Source of the DNA: a virus
Strand: one strand, 5' to 3'
Length of the DNA: 55,922 bases
Virus record (IMG/VR): IMGVR_UViG_3300025154_002045
Span: 1-55,922 of that record
This document shows positions 33,965-42,167 of this stretch, piece after piece. The notes under the pieces are model-generated. The model was not told where the DNA came from. It was given only the letters and a program-made list of their open reading frames with translations, and ran no database searches. A program made the position numbers and the translations under genes. Each line of letters opens with the position of its first letter. The first letter of the stretch is position 1.

Positions 33965-36781
33965 ATGGCTTACATCAAAGACCCTAAAACAGGAAAGTAT
34001 GTAAACACCGGTTCTGCACCAGCCTCTCCTCCACTCACCGTACCCAAACCATCATCGGCCGGTACTGCAGTGAAGTACCAAAAGAATGCCGAGGGAAAGT
34101 TTGTGACGACCGAGGTAGAGAAAACGGCCGGTAAGCCGAATGTGACAACAGTCGAGGGACTGAGAGATTTTGCTTTGCAAAATAACGTGGACGTCTCCTC
34201 CACTCAACCTAAAGAATCAACACTGCAGAAAATACTCCATGTGCTCAACACCGGAGGATATGCAGTCGGTGGTCTTATAAGCGGAAAAGGAATCAAGGCC
34301 GGAATCAAAGAACGCATCCAGCCATCTGAAGCACTCGGTATTAAAAGCAAAGTCGGTGGATTTATTGCCGACATACTGCTCGATCCAACAACGTATCTGA
34401 GCTTCGGTTACGGTGCTGGTGCAAAACTCGCAACCAAAGCTGGAACGGTGGTGCTCAGTAAAACCGGAACGTCACTCCTCAAGAAGTCGATCCTTGAAGT
34501 CGGCGAACAGGGTGCAAGAAAAATGCTTGCCGAAAAAGTGCTTGCGGATGGTGGCGAAAAGTTTCTCGCAAAAGGCGGTCTGAAATTCGCTGGAAAACAG
34601 ATAGTGCCACGATCAGCTGTCACTGCTCCATTCAGAGCCGCAGACTGGCTTGTTGAAAAGACTCCGGTAGTCGGAAAGATATACGAGAGTGCAAAAGACT
34701 TGGCAGGTAAAGCATTCGTGCCATTCAAAAGCATTAAAGACTTGCCGGGACGCATTGGCGAGGAATACGTCGACAAGTTCTCACAATTCAGCAAAGCAAC
34801 CCGGTCCGAAGTCGGAAAGGCCGTCGAGGAAGCAACCACACTCGGTAAGAGTGCAAAAAAGGAACTCGGAAAAGATGCCGGTACTAGAGTCGGTCGCATG
34901 ATCGAAGGAATGGCAGAGATTCCTGCAAAGGTAGCCGATGGAGTGGAGAAAACAGCCACGGCCGGAAACAAGGTTATCGATGACATCATCGGTCACATTC
35001 AGGGCGAGCATAAAAGATTCGCAACACTCGAAAAAGAACGAGGACTGCTTGATAACGAACTTCCGGATTATCTGCGTCACTACCTGACACCGGAGGGTCG
35101 TGACTTCATCGCAAAGAATAGTGACGTTGCCGCAGAACTTCTCCAAAAAACGAGAGTAAGCACTCCGTTCGCAAAAGCTCGAACACTCGACGACACGATC
35201 GTAAATATAAATAGTTACTTCCGCAAGACTCACGGAGTGAAGCTCTTTGAGCAAGATGCATTCAAAGCGTTTGGTGCTCGTAAAGCCGAACATGTCAAAG
35301 CCGTGAATACCTACGACTTCCTAACCGACGTCGGGAAGCAATTCGGGAAGCAAGCCGAAATGGTCACCAAAGAATATAAACATCCGATAAGCGGACAGAT
35401 GGTGAAAAAAGAGACTGCAAAGCCAATCTTCGACAACGGAATGCGGTACATCGAAAGCACCGTGCCTCAACTCAAAGGTGTGTTGTTGCCCGAACAGATC
35501 GTGAAGCACGTCGAGGAAACTTATAAGGTGCTTACGAGCGATGAAGCAACAAAGGGCTTCCTAAGAATCTACGACAAAGCTCTCGGCTTCTGGAAAGGAT
35601 CGGTGACTGGGTGGTTTCCTGCATTCCATGTCCGAAACTCAATCGGTGGAATTTTTAATAACTTTATAGCCGGAGTCAAAAACCCTACTCGATACCTCCA
35701 GGGCGATCAGATTGCTCGAGGAGTAAAAGGAACGATCACAACCAAGCTGGGTACGAAATACACCTACCAGCAAGTAAAAGAAATTGTCGAGAAGCTGGGA
35801 GTGGTAGGACAGCCCGGTTACTTGGATGTGATGCGTGAGGTCGAGAAAGACGTGGGTAAGGGTGCTGTTGGAAAACTCATGGATCTGCCGAAAAACGCAA
35901 TGGAGATCACTGAAAATCGACTCCGCCTACCTCTCTTTGTGGATCGCTTGATCAAAGGCGACGCACCAGAGGAAGCCGCAAAGTCGGTATTCCAATTCCA
36001 CTTCGACTACGCACCGGAGGGACTAGCAACTTTCGAGCAGAACATTATGAAGCGACTGTTGCCGTTCTACCGATGGACTCGTGGCAATATTCCGCTTCAG
36101 CTCGAGCAGATGGTAAAGCAACCGGGTAAGTATGCCGCCATCGGCAAGTTTGTAGATAACCTCCAAGTCGACAAAGAGAAAGCCAAAGAGGAATTCCAGT
36201 ATCTGCCTCCGTACATGCGAGAGGGATTGCCGGTCCGACTTGGCGAAAAAAACGGATTCTCGCAATACCTCTACGGTTTGGGTTTGCCGGTTGAGGATAT
36301 CAACCGCCTTTACAAAGGAAGCCCACGGCGAACATTGGCGAGCATGGTCGGCGAACTCTCACCGATCCTGAAGTATCCGATTGAAGCGGCCACCGGCCAG
36401 AATCTATTCACCGGTGAGCCAATCAAAGAAGGAAGCCGTGTCTATCCGTTCGTGAATGCCGTCCCCGGACTGCGTGATTGGCTCGAGGTTTCCGAACATA
36501 AGAATAAAAACGGTGATGTCAGCTACCGAGCGAATGCTTACAAACTCCACTTCTTAAACACCGCTCTTGGTCGCTTTTACACGACAGCCGGAAAACTTTC
36601 TGATGACAACACATCGGGAGTCGTGAAGTTCCTCTACGGACTCGTCGGTGCAAAAGCAAAGTCAGTCGACATGGAAAAAGAAAAGTTCTGGCGTGATCGG
36701 GACGTACAAGACCGACTCGAGGAGGAATTGGAAGGCAGAGGTCTCATCAACAGGTTCGACTCCGTGTACGTACCGAAGTAA
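33965..36781 (+). CDS. Large internal virion/ejection protein (LPD38-like)
   Basis: A 938-residue protein, the largest of the structural block. The N-terminus is low complexity, residues 80-220 hold small-residue hydrophobic stretches (GGYAVGGLISGKGIKAG), and the middle is helical. Residues around 670-760 contain RLLPFYRWTRGNIPLQLEQM, which resembles the large polyvalent protein-associated domain LPD38 found in phage ejection proteins. It would be packaged in the head and injected with the DNA. I see no lytic or ADP-ribosyl site. Confidence 0.68.
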   Translation: MAYIKDPKTGKYVNTGSAPASPPLTVPKPSSAGTAVKYQKNAEGKFVTTEVEKTAGKPNVTTVEGLRDFALQNNVDVSSTQPKESTLQKILHVLNTGGYAVGGLISGKGIKAGIKERIQPSEALGIKSKVGGFIADILLDPTTYLSFGYGAGAKLATKAGTVVLSKTGTSLLKKSILEVGEQGARKMLAEKVLADGGEKFLAKGGLKFAGKQIVPRSAVTAPFRAADWLVEKTPVVGKIYESAKDLAGKAFVPFKSIKDLPGRIGEEYVDKFSQFSKATRSEVGKAVEEATTLGKSAKKELGKDAGTRVGRMIEGMAEIPAKVADGVEKTATAGNKVIDDIIGHIQGEHKRFATLEKERGLLDNELPDYLRHYLTPEGRDFIAKNSDVAAELLQKTRVSTPFAKARTLDDTIVNINSYFRKTHGVKLFEQDAFKAFGARKAEHVKAVNTYDFLTDVGKQFGKQAEMVTKEYKHPISGQMVKKETAKPIFDNGMRYIESTVPQLKGVLLPEQIVKHVEETYKVLTSDEATKGFLRIYDKALGFWKGSVTGWFPAFHVRNSIGGIFNNFIAGVKNPTRYLQGDQIARGVKGTITTKLGTKYTYQQVKEIVEKLGVVGQPGYLDVMREVEKDVGKGAVGKLMDLPKNAMEITENRLRLPLFVDRLIKGDAPEEAAKSVFQFHFDYAPEGLATFEQNIMKRLLPFYRWTRGNIPLQLEQMVKQPGKYAAIGKFVDNLQVDKEKAKEEFQYLPPYMREGLPVRLGEKNGFSQYLYGLGLPVEDINRLYKGSPRRTLASMVGELSPILKYPIEAATGQNLFTGEPIKEGSRVYPFVNAVPGLRDWLEVSEHKNKNGDVSYRANAYKLHFLNTALGRFYTTAGKLSDDNTSGVVKFLYGLVGAKAKSVDMEKEKFWRDRDVQDRLEEELEGRGLINRFDSVYVPK

Positions 36782-36785
36782 TCAC

Positions 36786-37013
36786 ATGGAAAAAACAGAC
36801 TACCAAAACCAACTGCAAGATGAACGTCTTGATCGAGTCGAAAAGACCGTAAACGAAATCAAAGACAATCATCTAACACACATGCAAACCGATCTGACGA
36901 AAGTAGGTACTGACGTCGATTGGCTTAAACGATTCTTCTGGGTCATCGCTACGGCGTCAGTGGGAGGTCTGATCACAGCAATTATAAATTTACTACTAAC
37001 CATCAACAAATAA
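36786..37013 (+). CDS. Holin-like protein (XhlA type)
   Basis: A 75-residue protein. A charged coiled-coil N-terminus (DERLDRVEKTVNEIKDNHLTHMQ) is followed by one membrane helix (FFWVIATASVGGLITAIINLLLTI). This is the build of XhlA-type haemolysin/holin proteins encoded beside endolysins. It lies four bases upstream of the amidase gene and forms a lysis cassette with the next two genes. Confidence 0.75.
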   Translation: MEKTDYQNQLQDERLDRVEKTVNEIKDNHLTHMQTDLTKVGTDVDWLKRFFWVIATASVGGLITAIINLLLTINK

Positions 37014-37017
37014 ACTT

Positions 37018-37584
37018 ATGGAAATCATTCAAAAGAAATCACCAAACTTCTGGGTAGGTCGCAAAGGTTACCGCCCTGAAGCAGTCGTCATCCATATCAT
37101 GGACGGCACCCTAGTCGGCACTGATGCATGGTTCGCAAACCACACGTCGCAAGTAAGCGCACATTACGGAATTGGAAAGCTCGGACAAGTCCACCAGTAC
37201 GTGCAAGAAAATGATACCGCCTGGCACGCTGGCCGTGTCGATGCACCGGTTTGGAAGCTCATAAGACCAAACCTAAACCCGAACCTGTACACGATCGGGA
37301 TTGAACACGAGGGAAAACCAAATGACCAGTGGACGGAGGAAATGAAAAGAGTAAGTGCAAACCTGATCCGAGAAATTTGCCAACGATGGCAGATTCCAAT
37401 CGACCGGAATCACATCGTTGGTCACTTTGAGATTTTCTCAAAGAAACCAAACTGCCCGGCAAGCAATAAAGCGATCATCGACGAGCTGGTCACCCTTGCC
37501 GGTCAACAAACAACCAATCTGTCCATCGAGGACGGTGTGAGGAAAATCGAGGAGGGATTGGCAATTATTAAGCGAGCATTTTAA
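37018..37584 (+). CDS. Endolysin: N-acetylmuramoyl-L-alanine amidase
   Basis: A 188-residue Amidase_2 (T7-lysozyme-like) enzyme that cleaves between muramic acid and the stem peptide. Zinc ligands are visible: the histidine of AVVIHIMDG, the histidine of NHIVGHFEI, and the Cys/Lys region KKPNCPAS. VSAHYGIGKLGQVHQYV is the standard second strand. No separate wall-binding domain and no signal peptide are present, so export depends on the holin genes on either side. Confidence 0.93.
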   Translation: MEIIQKKSPNFWVGRKGYRPEAVVIHIMDGTLVGTDAWFANHTSQVSAHYGIGKLGQVHQYVQENDTAWHAGRVDAPVWKLIRPNLNPNLYTIGIEHEGKPNDQWTEEMKRVSANLIREICQRWQIPIDRNHIVGHFEIFSKKPNCPASNKAIIDELVTLAGQQTTNLSIEDGVRKIEEGLAIIKRAF

Positions 37585-37589
37585 CCACT

Positions 37590-37805
37590 ATGACAACACC
37601 AACAAAAGAAGCCCTAAAGCACCTAGCAGTCGTGTTCTTTTACTCCGCAGTATCGGCAGTCCTGCCCATCCTGATCGCTTACGCTCAGAACGACCCACGT
37701 TGGGCGTTACTGATCCCAGTGATCAATGCGGCGTGGTACTCCGTAACTCGATACCTGAAAGAGCAAAAGCTGATCGAAAACGATATTGCCCGAGGAGAGG
37801 AATAG
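37590..37805 (+). CDS. Small holin
   Basis: A 71-residue membrane protein with two hydrophobic segments (LAVVFFYSAVSAVLPILIAYA and WALLIPVINAAWYSV) and a charged C-terminal tail, typical of class II holins. It follows the amidase by five bases and is the last gene of the 21-kb late operon. Confidence 0.75.
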   Translation: MTTPTKEALKHLAVVFFYSAVSAVLPILIAYAQNDPRWALLIPVINAAWYSVTRYLKEQKLIENDIARGEE

Positions 37806-38048
37806 TCGCTAAATCTAGCGGAAATCCGGTCTTAGTAGACCTTTACGGCAAAGGCCGGAACGTCAAACGAGGCCGGATTATCCTTGTAAATTCGCCTTAA
37901 ATCACGTACAATTTTATCAACGCGACTGTAATGAAGCCCCCTAATCGGTTCTAACTTCGGGACATCGCCACCGCCAGGACAATTTCTTATCGGAGCGACC
38001 CACCTGCCTCAGGCAGGTACGGCGACCGATGGGGCTGTGTCCAATACA
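37806..38048 (+). other. Structured intergenic region after the late operon
   Basis: No gene is seen. The region holds GGTCT-TAGT-AGACC (37828-37841), a wider AATCCGG/CCGGATT pairing (37823-37829 with 37873-37879), and a perfect ACCTGCC-TCA-GGCAGGT hairpin (38002-38018) enclosed by ATCGG/CCGAT. It may be a structured 3' end of the late mRNA or a small RNA. Confidence 0.45.
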
Positions 38049-38078
38049 CAAAACGACTCCTTTTTCGGGGTCGTTTTG
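38049..38078. terminator. Bidirectional terminator
   Basis: CAAAACGACTCC pairs with GGGGTCGTTTTG across a T-rich loop (38049-38078). It separates the late operon from a convergent small gene on the minus strand. Confidence 0.78.
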
Positions 38079-38092
38079 TCATTCTTCGCATA

Positions 38093-38227
38093 CTACACGC
38101 GACGCTTCTTCTCACGTTGAGAAAGTGCGCTCGCGGCAGTCTGCCTCGCGGGCTTGCTCGTTCGCTTTGAACGAAGTTGCTTTGATGCAACTCGTGCAAT
38201 CTTCTTACTCGTTGCTTTCTTTGGCAT
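38093..38227 (-). CDS. Very basic 44-residue protein
   Basis: A small frame from the ATG at 38227 to a TAG at 38093. The product (MPKKATSKKIARVASKQLRS ... AASALSQREKKRRV) is extremely lysine/arginine-rich with alanine-serine helices. It resembles small basic proteins of unknown function, with ASK.LR and AASALSQ motifs, that I recall from bacteria and phages. It could bind nucleic acid. It is convergent with the late operon and divergent from the CBASS operon, sharing the 75-base gap before that promoter. Confidence 0.68.
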   Translation of the reverse strand: MPKKATSKKIARVASKQLRSKRTSKPARQTAASALSQREKKRRV

Positions 38228-38265
38228 ACGAAAGGTTAATAATTATTGACAGCATATTACAGGAC

Positions 38266-38305
38266 TTGAAAGATCTTGCAAAATGGATTAGTATATCTCC
38301 GTATG
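38266..38305 (+). promoter_or_regulatory. CBASS operon promoter, apparently leaderless
   Basis: TTGAAA (38266-38271) and TAGTAT (38289-38294) are 17 bp apart. The ATG at 38303 lies eight bases past the -10, at the expected transcription start, so the LexA-like message would have no leader. No clear palindromic operator was identified. Confidence 0.65.
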
Positions 38306-38950
38306 CATGAGACAAAACGTAAAATTCTTGCCCTTTCCCGTAGCCGGAACTTGGGCGATATGTCCCTCCAACAAATCGGGGATGCTGTCGGGATTAAGAA
38401 TCCTAGCGGGGTCAGTTACCACCTTTCCCAGCTCTACGCGTCTGGGCACCTGAGAAAGGGAGGGAGTGGTGTCGTAACCGCTTTGGATGATCGGGGCGAT
38501 GCCATCTCGCTTAACTCCATCCCGATTCTCGGGGCGGCGAATTGTGGCCCAGCCAGCCTGTACGCGGAAGATGTGGTGGAAGGTTTTCTTCAGGTATCTG
38601 CAAAGCTCGTCCACCCAGGAAAGAAGCTGTTTGCACTTCGTGCCAGCGGCAACTCCATGAATAACGCAAAGGCGGGTGATCGCAAAGACAAGATTGAGGA
38701 CGGCGACTACATCATCATCGACTCGACCAAGCGTAATCCGGAGTCTGGTTCCTACATCGTCGCCGTCCTCGAAGGCCTGGCAAACATCAAGCGGTTCTCG
38801 AAGAACGATCAGACCGGCGAGATCGCTCTCCTCTCGGAATCCACAGAATCGAATCCACCAATTTTTCTTCATCCCGAGGACTCCGATAAGTTCTTCGTAG
38901 CTGGTGAGGTAAAGTTCGTTCTTAAAAAACCAGCAATGAACTGGAACTAA
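38303..38950 (+). CDS. LexA-like repressor with intact S24 autoprotease
   Basis: A 215-residue LexA-architecture protein. Residues 1-55 are a winged helix (MSLQQIGDAVGIKNPSGVSYHLSQL). A Cys-Gly pair at 81-82 in LGAANCGPA is the expected self-cleavage site, as in UmuD. Residues 105-215 are the S24 peptidase, with serine 118 in ASGNSM and lysine 163 in LANIKRF. Both catalytic residues are present, unlike in the CI-like repressor of this prophage. I use the ATG at 38303 over an upstream TTG because the promoter predicts it. It is the first gene of a four-gene operon ending in a CBASS effector, with a three-base gap to the next gene, so it most likely represses that operon until cleaved. Confidence 0.88.
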   Translation: MHETKRKILALSRSRNLGDMSLQQIGDAVGIKNPSGVSYHLSQLYASGHLRKGGSGVVTALDDRGDAISLNSIPILGAANCGPASLYAEDVVEGFLQVSAKLVHPGKKLFALRASGNSMNNAKAGDRKDKIEDGDYIIIDSTKRNPESGSYIVAVLEGLANIKRFSKNDQTGEIALLSESTESNPPIFLHPEDSDKFFVAGEVKFVLKKPAMNWN

Positions 38951-38953
38951 TCT

Positions 38954-39199
38954 ATGCCCAATTACCACGTGACTAATAAGAAAGGTTCCGACAATTGGAG
39001 GATTGTTAAGGAAAACGCCGATCGAGCCTCTGGCACCGCGAACACGCAGAAACAAGCTGAACAGTTAGCGAAACAGTTTGCCGAAGGAGCAGGCGGAGGG
39101 GAGGTACGAATCCATCGTCCAAATGGTGGGCCGATCCGAGATAGCGATACAGTCGCACCTGGTCGCGATCCTTTTCCGCCAAGAGATAAAAAGAATTAG
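38954..39199 (+). CDS. DUF2188 protein
   Basis: An 81-residue protein matching the DUF2188 pattern: YHVTNKKGSDNWRIVKENADRAS, a helical TQKQAEQLAKQFA and GGEVRIHRPNGGPI. The function of the family is not established. The C-terminal 20 residues are proline- and charge-rich. It sits three bases from genes on both sides, so it is translated with the LexA-like repressor and the CD-NTase. It could be an accessory of the CBASS system or a co-opted small protein. Confidence 0.75.
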   Translation: MPNYHVTNKKGSDNWRIVKENADRASGTANTQKQAEQLAKQFAEGAGGGEVRIHRPNGGPIRDSDTVAPGRDPFPPRDKKN

Positions 39200-39202
39200 T
39201 AT

Positions 39203-40093
39203 ATGTCCTGGGAAGATACTTTCAAATCTTGGGGCGCTGCGCCGGGCACTACGGAACAGCAGAAAATGGAGAATACTGAGACGGCTGTTCGGAAAGCTAT
39301 AAGTGCCAGTGCTCGTTTGGCGGATATGGATATTTCGATCATTCCGCAGGGGTCATACAAATCGAAGACGAACGTTAAGAATGACAGTGATGTCGATATT
39401 TGCGTTTGCCTGAACTCAACCTTCTTCCCAAGATATCCTGAAGGTAAAACGCAAAACGACTACGGAAACGTCGATGGCTCCATCAGTTTTTCAGACTTCA
39501 AAAACCTCATACAAAAAGCTTTGGAAGATTACTTTGAAAAGTCAGAAATCACTCGCGGAAACAAAGCGTTCGATATCCATTCAAATACTTACAGAATCGA
39601 TGCGGATGTGGTTCCTGCTTTTGCTTACAGGTATTACTACGATACAGGTTATGATTGGCACAAGGAAGAAGGAATCTGCTTTCTTACTGACGATGGAACA
39701 AAAATAATAAACTGGCCTCACCAGACGTACAGAAATTGTAAAAATAAACATGACGCAACGGGGCAAAGATATCGCAAGATGACTCGTATCTTAAAAAGAT
39801 TACGAAACAAGATGCAGGAAGAAAATATTGTCGAAGCAAAAGACATACCGTCTTTCCTTATCCAGAGCATGGTTTGGAGCGCTCCTGACGACCACTTTAA
39901 TAGAGCAACGTATTCCGCTGATGTGCGTGCAGTACTCGCGCACTGTTACAATGAGACACTGCCGAATGGAAAGCATGCGACATTACGTGAGGTTAACGAT
40001 ATTAAAAATATCTATGGATCGCATCAGCCGTGTACTCGAGAGAAAGCTCATGCCTTTTTCTCGAGGGCATGGAGCTATTTTGAATTTGAATAA
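39203..40093 (+). CDS. CD-NTase (CBASS cyclic nucleotide synthase)
   Basis: A 296-residue cGAS/DncV-like nucleotidyltransferase. The active site is clear: GSYKSKT at 50-56, then SDVDI with aspartates 63 and 65, and a third acidic pair in RIDADVV (133/135). The C-terminal half is a helical lid (RYRKMTRILKRLRNKM ... FLIQSMVW). On phage infection such enzymes make a cyclic di- or trinucleotide that switches on the effector. The product cannot be predicted by eye. Gap to the effector gene is five bases. No Cap2/Cap3 ubiquitin-like or HORMA/TRIP13 genes are present, so the type is the short one. Confidence 0.92.
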   Translation: MSWEDTFKSWGAAPGTTEQQKMENTETAVRKAISASARLADMDISIIPQGSYKSKTNVKNDSDVDICVCLNSTFFPRYPEGKTQNDYGNVDGSISFSDFKNLIQKALEDYFEKSEITRGNKAFDIHSNTYRIDADVVPAFAYRYYYDTGYDWHKEEGICFLTDDGTKIINWPHQTYRNCKNKHDATGQRYRKMTRILKRLRNKMQEENIVEAKDIPSFLIQSMVWSAPDDHFNRATYSADVRAVLAHCYNETLPNGKHATLREVNDIKNIYGSHQPCTREKAHAFFSRAWSYFEFE

Positions 40094-40098
40094 ATGCT

Positions 40099-40716
40099 AT
40101 GGAGAAAATGAACAATTCAATCAAAATACATGCCCAGATATTCACTTTTCTCATCATATGGGGCCTGGTGCTATTTATCAGCAGAATATATTCGACCATC
40201 GATTTGTGGTCAGCAATAAAACTGATTCCTCAAGCAATTTCACTCTACGTTGCCGTAGGGATTATTTTTACAAAATGGTTGTGGCGTTCGAAATTTTTGC
40301 AAGGTTGGCTTATTAAAATTCCTGATCTTCAAGGCACATGGCGTGGTGAATTGAAAAGCGACTGGATTAATCCAGAGACGGGAAAGGGTATGGATCCCAT
40401 TTCTATGATTTTGGTAATCAAACAAACTTTTTCAAGCATTCAATGCACCCTCATGACAAAAGAGTCTTCAAGCTATAGCACGACAGCAAATATAAACATT
40501 GCTCCAAATAGCGAGGACTTGTATTTAACTTATAATTACACTAATCGACCAAAGGCTACTATTCGAGAGAGAAGCGCAATTCACGACGGCGCTTCTCTTT
40601 TGAAAATTATCGATAAACCCAGCAGATGCCTCGAGGGTGAGTATTGGACGAGCCGTAAAACTCGTGGCGAAATGACACTCTCTTTCGATTCAAAGGATCT
40701 CGTAGAGAAATTTTAG
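40099..40716 (+). CDS. Cap15-like membrane effector of CBASS
   Basis: A 205-residue protein with two N-terminal membrane helices (IFTFLIIWGLVLFISRIY and AISLYVAVGIIFTKWLW) and a beta-barrel domain (IPDLQGTWRGELKSDW ... LEGEYWTSRKTRGEMTLSF). This matches Cap15 (two-helix beta-barrel) effectors, in which cyclic nucleotide binding by the barrel causes membrane disruption and growth arrest. It is the last gene of the operon. Only 21 bases separate it from the end of the convergent recombinase gene. Confidence 0.87.
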   Translation: MEKMNNSIKIHAQIFTFLIIWGLVLFISRIYSTIDLWSAIKLIPQAISLYVAVGIIFTKWLWRSKFLQGWLIKIPDLQGTWRGELKSDWINPETGKGMDPISMILVIKQTFSSIQCTLMTKESSSYSTTANINIAPNSEDLYLTYNYTNRPKATIRERSAIHDGASLLKIIDKPSRCLEGEYWTSRKTRGEMTLSFDSKDLVEKF

Positions 40717-40737
40717 GATTAGTTGTATCCTCGATCG

Positions 40738-42087
40738 TTAGATTATTTCCACGGTTCTGTTTAGATAAATCAATCGACTCCTTAGATTTCCAAGCAGTTC
40801 CCGTTTCTCAGACACGCTTCCTTCTTTCAGAAGATACTTAGCGTACGTTCGGATATTTACGTCACCCTCATCGGCTTCTTTCTTTCCATCCGATCCAAAG
40901 ACCACTTTTTGAAAATGACTGAACCGCTTGATCTCATCCTCCAGCTTGTGTCGCATCCCAAGCTCGTTAATATTGATCCGGTCGAGAATTTTTAAAAGCT
41001 CTCCGATCAGCTCCTCCTCCCTGATGTACTGGTTCTTGCAGTTCCGGTCGCGCGCCCGCGTGCAGCCGTAGTAGACATAGTGCGCCGTTGTCCCATCGCG
41101 AAGCTTTTTGTACTTGTCCTCCGCGCTGATACCGGATCCGCAGTAGCCACAGGTAAACAATTTGGTGAACGCGAACTCTTTATTCTCGCGTACGATCTGG
41201 TCTCGCTTGAGCTGGACTTGACCGAGATCGAACAATTCTTTTGTGATGATTGGCTTATGCTTGCCTTCGTACCAATTGCCGCTATTTTTGGGACGCTCGA
41301 ATACCCCGTAGTACATCGGGGCATCAAGGATACGGTAGAGACCGCTCAATGTCAGCGACTTATTACCGCGTGTTTTAAAGTTCAGGTCATGCTTTAGCCA
41401 GTTGTAAATCTTCCGACCGCTCCATTTCTCATACGCAAGCTTTTCAAACATTTGTTTGATAACCGGAGCGCGCACAGGATCGATGATGATCTGACATTTG
41501 CGATCCATCCGACCTTGATTCAGATAACCAAGCGGTGCAACACCCGGCCATAGCCCCATTTCTGCCCGCGTTCGAAGTCCACGTTTTACGTTCTCGCCGC
41601 GATGATCGTTTTCTAACTTTGCTGTCGATCCTAAAATCATCAACATGAATTTTTCGTTGGGCGAGTTGCTGAACCGCTGACCGTACGTTCGGATCTCGTG
41701 AAGCAATCCTTGATCCATTAAATCCACGATAGCTCCGAGGTCGCCCGCATTTCTGCTCAATCGATCTGGTGCCCACGTAAGAATCCCACCGAACTTTCCT
41801 AACCTGATGTCCGCCAAAAGTTCGTTGTAAATAGGTCGTTGTCCCGTTGCCTTTGCCGAATGACTTTCGCGACGGATTTCGGTCACGTCGAGCCCCTCTC
41901 TTTCTGCGAGTTGGAGCATCTCCTTAATCTGTGAGTCAATGGAAAGTACCTGACGCTCCTCTGACTCAGTTGACTTACGAGCGTAGAGGCAGTACTTCAC
42001 CTTCTCTACGACTTCAGGTTTTTCCTGTTCGTGTTTTGTGCGTGTATACCCAGATTGGGCTACCGCCACTCCATGATTGTTTTTCAT
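40738..42087 (-). CDS. Second large serine recombinase
   Basis: A 449-residue serine recombinase. The resolvase domain begins YCLYARKSTESEERQVLSID with the catalytic serine in RKST; then come WAPDRLSRNAGD, a recombinase domain (GVAPLGYLNQGRMDRKCQII) and a zinc ribbon (FTCGYCGSGIS ... YYGCTRARDRNCKN). It is unrelated in detail to the integrase at the left end. I start it at the ATG at 42087; an upstream ATG at 42108 is possible. Read in the same direction as the type I restriction operon 60 bases upstream, it is probably the integrase of that island. Confidence 0.9.
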   Translation of the reverse strand: MKNNHGVAVAQSGYTRTKHEQEKPEVVEKVKYCLYARKSTESEERQVLSIDSQIKEMLQLAEREGLDVTEIRRESHSAKATGQRPIYNELLADIRLGKFGGILTWAPDRLSRNAGDLGAIVDLMDQGLLHEIRTYGQRFSNSPNEKFMLMILGSTAKLENDHRGENVKRGLRTRAEMGLWPGVAPLGYLNQGRMDRKCQIIIDPVRAPVIKQMFEKLAYEKWSGRKIYNWLKHDLNFKTRGNKSLTLSGLYRILDAPMYYGVFERPKNSGNWYEGKHKPIITKELFDLGQVQLKRDQIVRENKEFAFTKLFTCGYCGSGISAEDKYKKLRDGTTAHYVYYGCTRARDRNCKNQYIREEELIGELLKILDRININELGMRHKLEDEIKRFSHFQKVVFGSDGKKEADEGDVNIRTYAKYLLKEGSVSEKRELLGNLRSRLIYLNRTVEII

Positions 42088-42167
42088 ACAACACAAGGGA
42101 TGACGCAATGGCGGTGGGGCGTCCAGGCTGCCTACTGTAGGTAACTTATCTCCTTAAATTTTCTTGT

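Noticed and set aside
38002-38018. Perfect ACCTGCC hairpin considered as part of a CRISPR or REP array
   Set aside because: Only one copy is seen, with no regularly spaced repeats anywhere in the window.
40717-42167. Search for a right attachment site matching the tRNA-Ser 3' end
   Set aside because: No copy of the T-arm and acceptor sequence was found here or elsewhere in the window by eye; the prophage right end is therefore left undefined.
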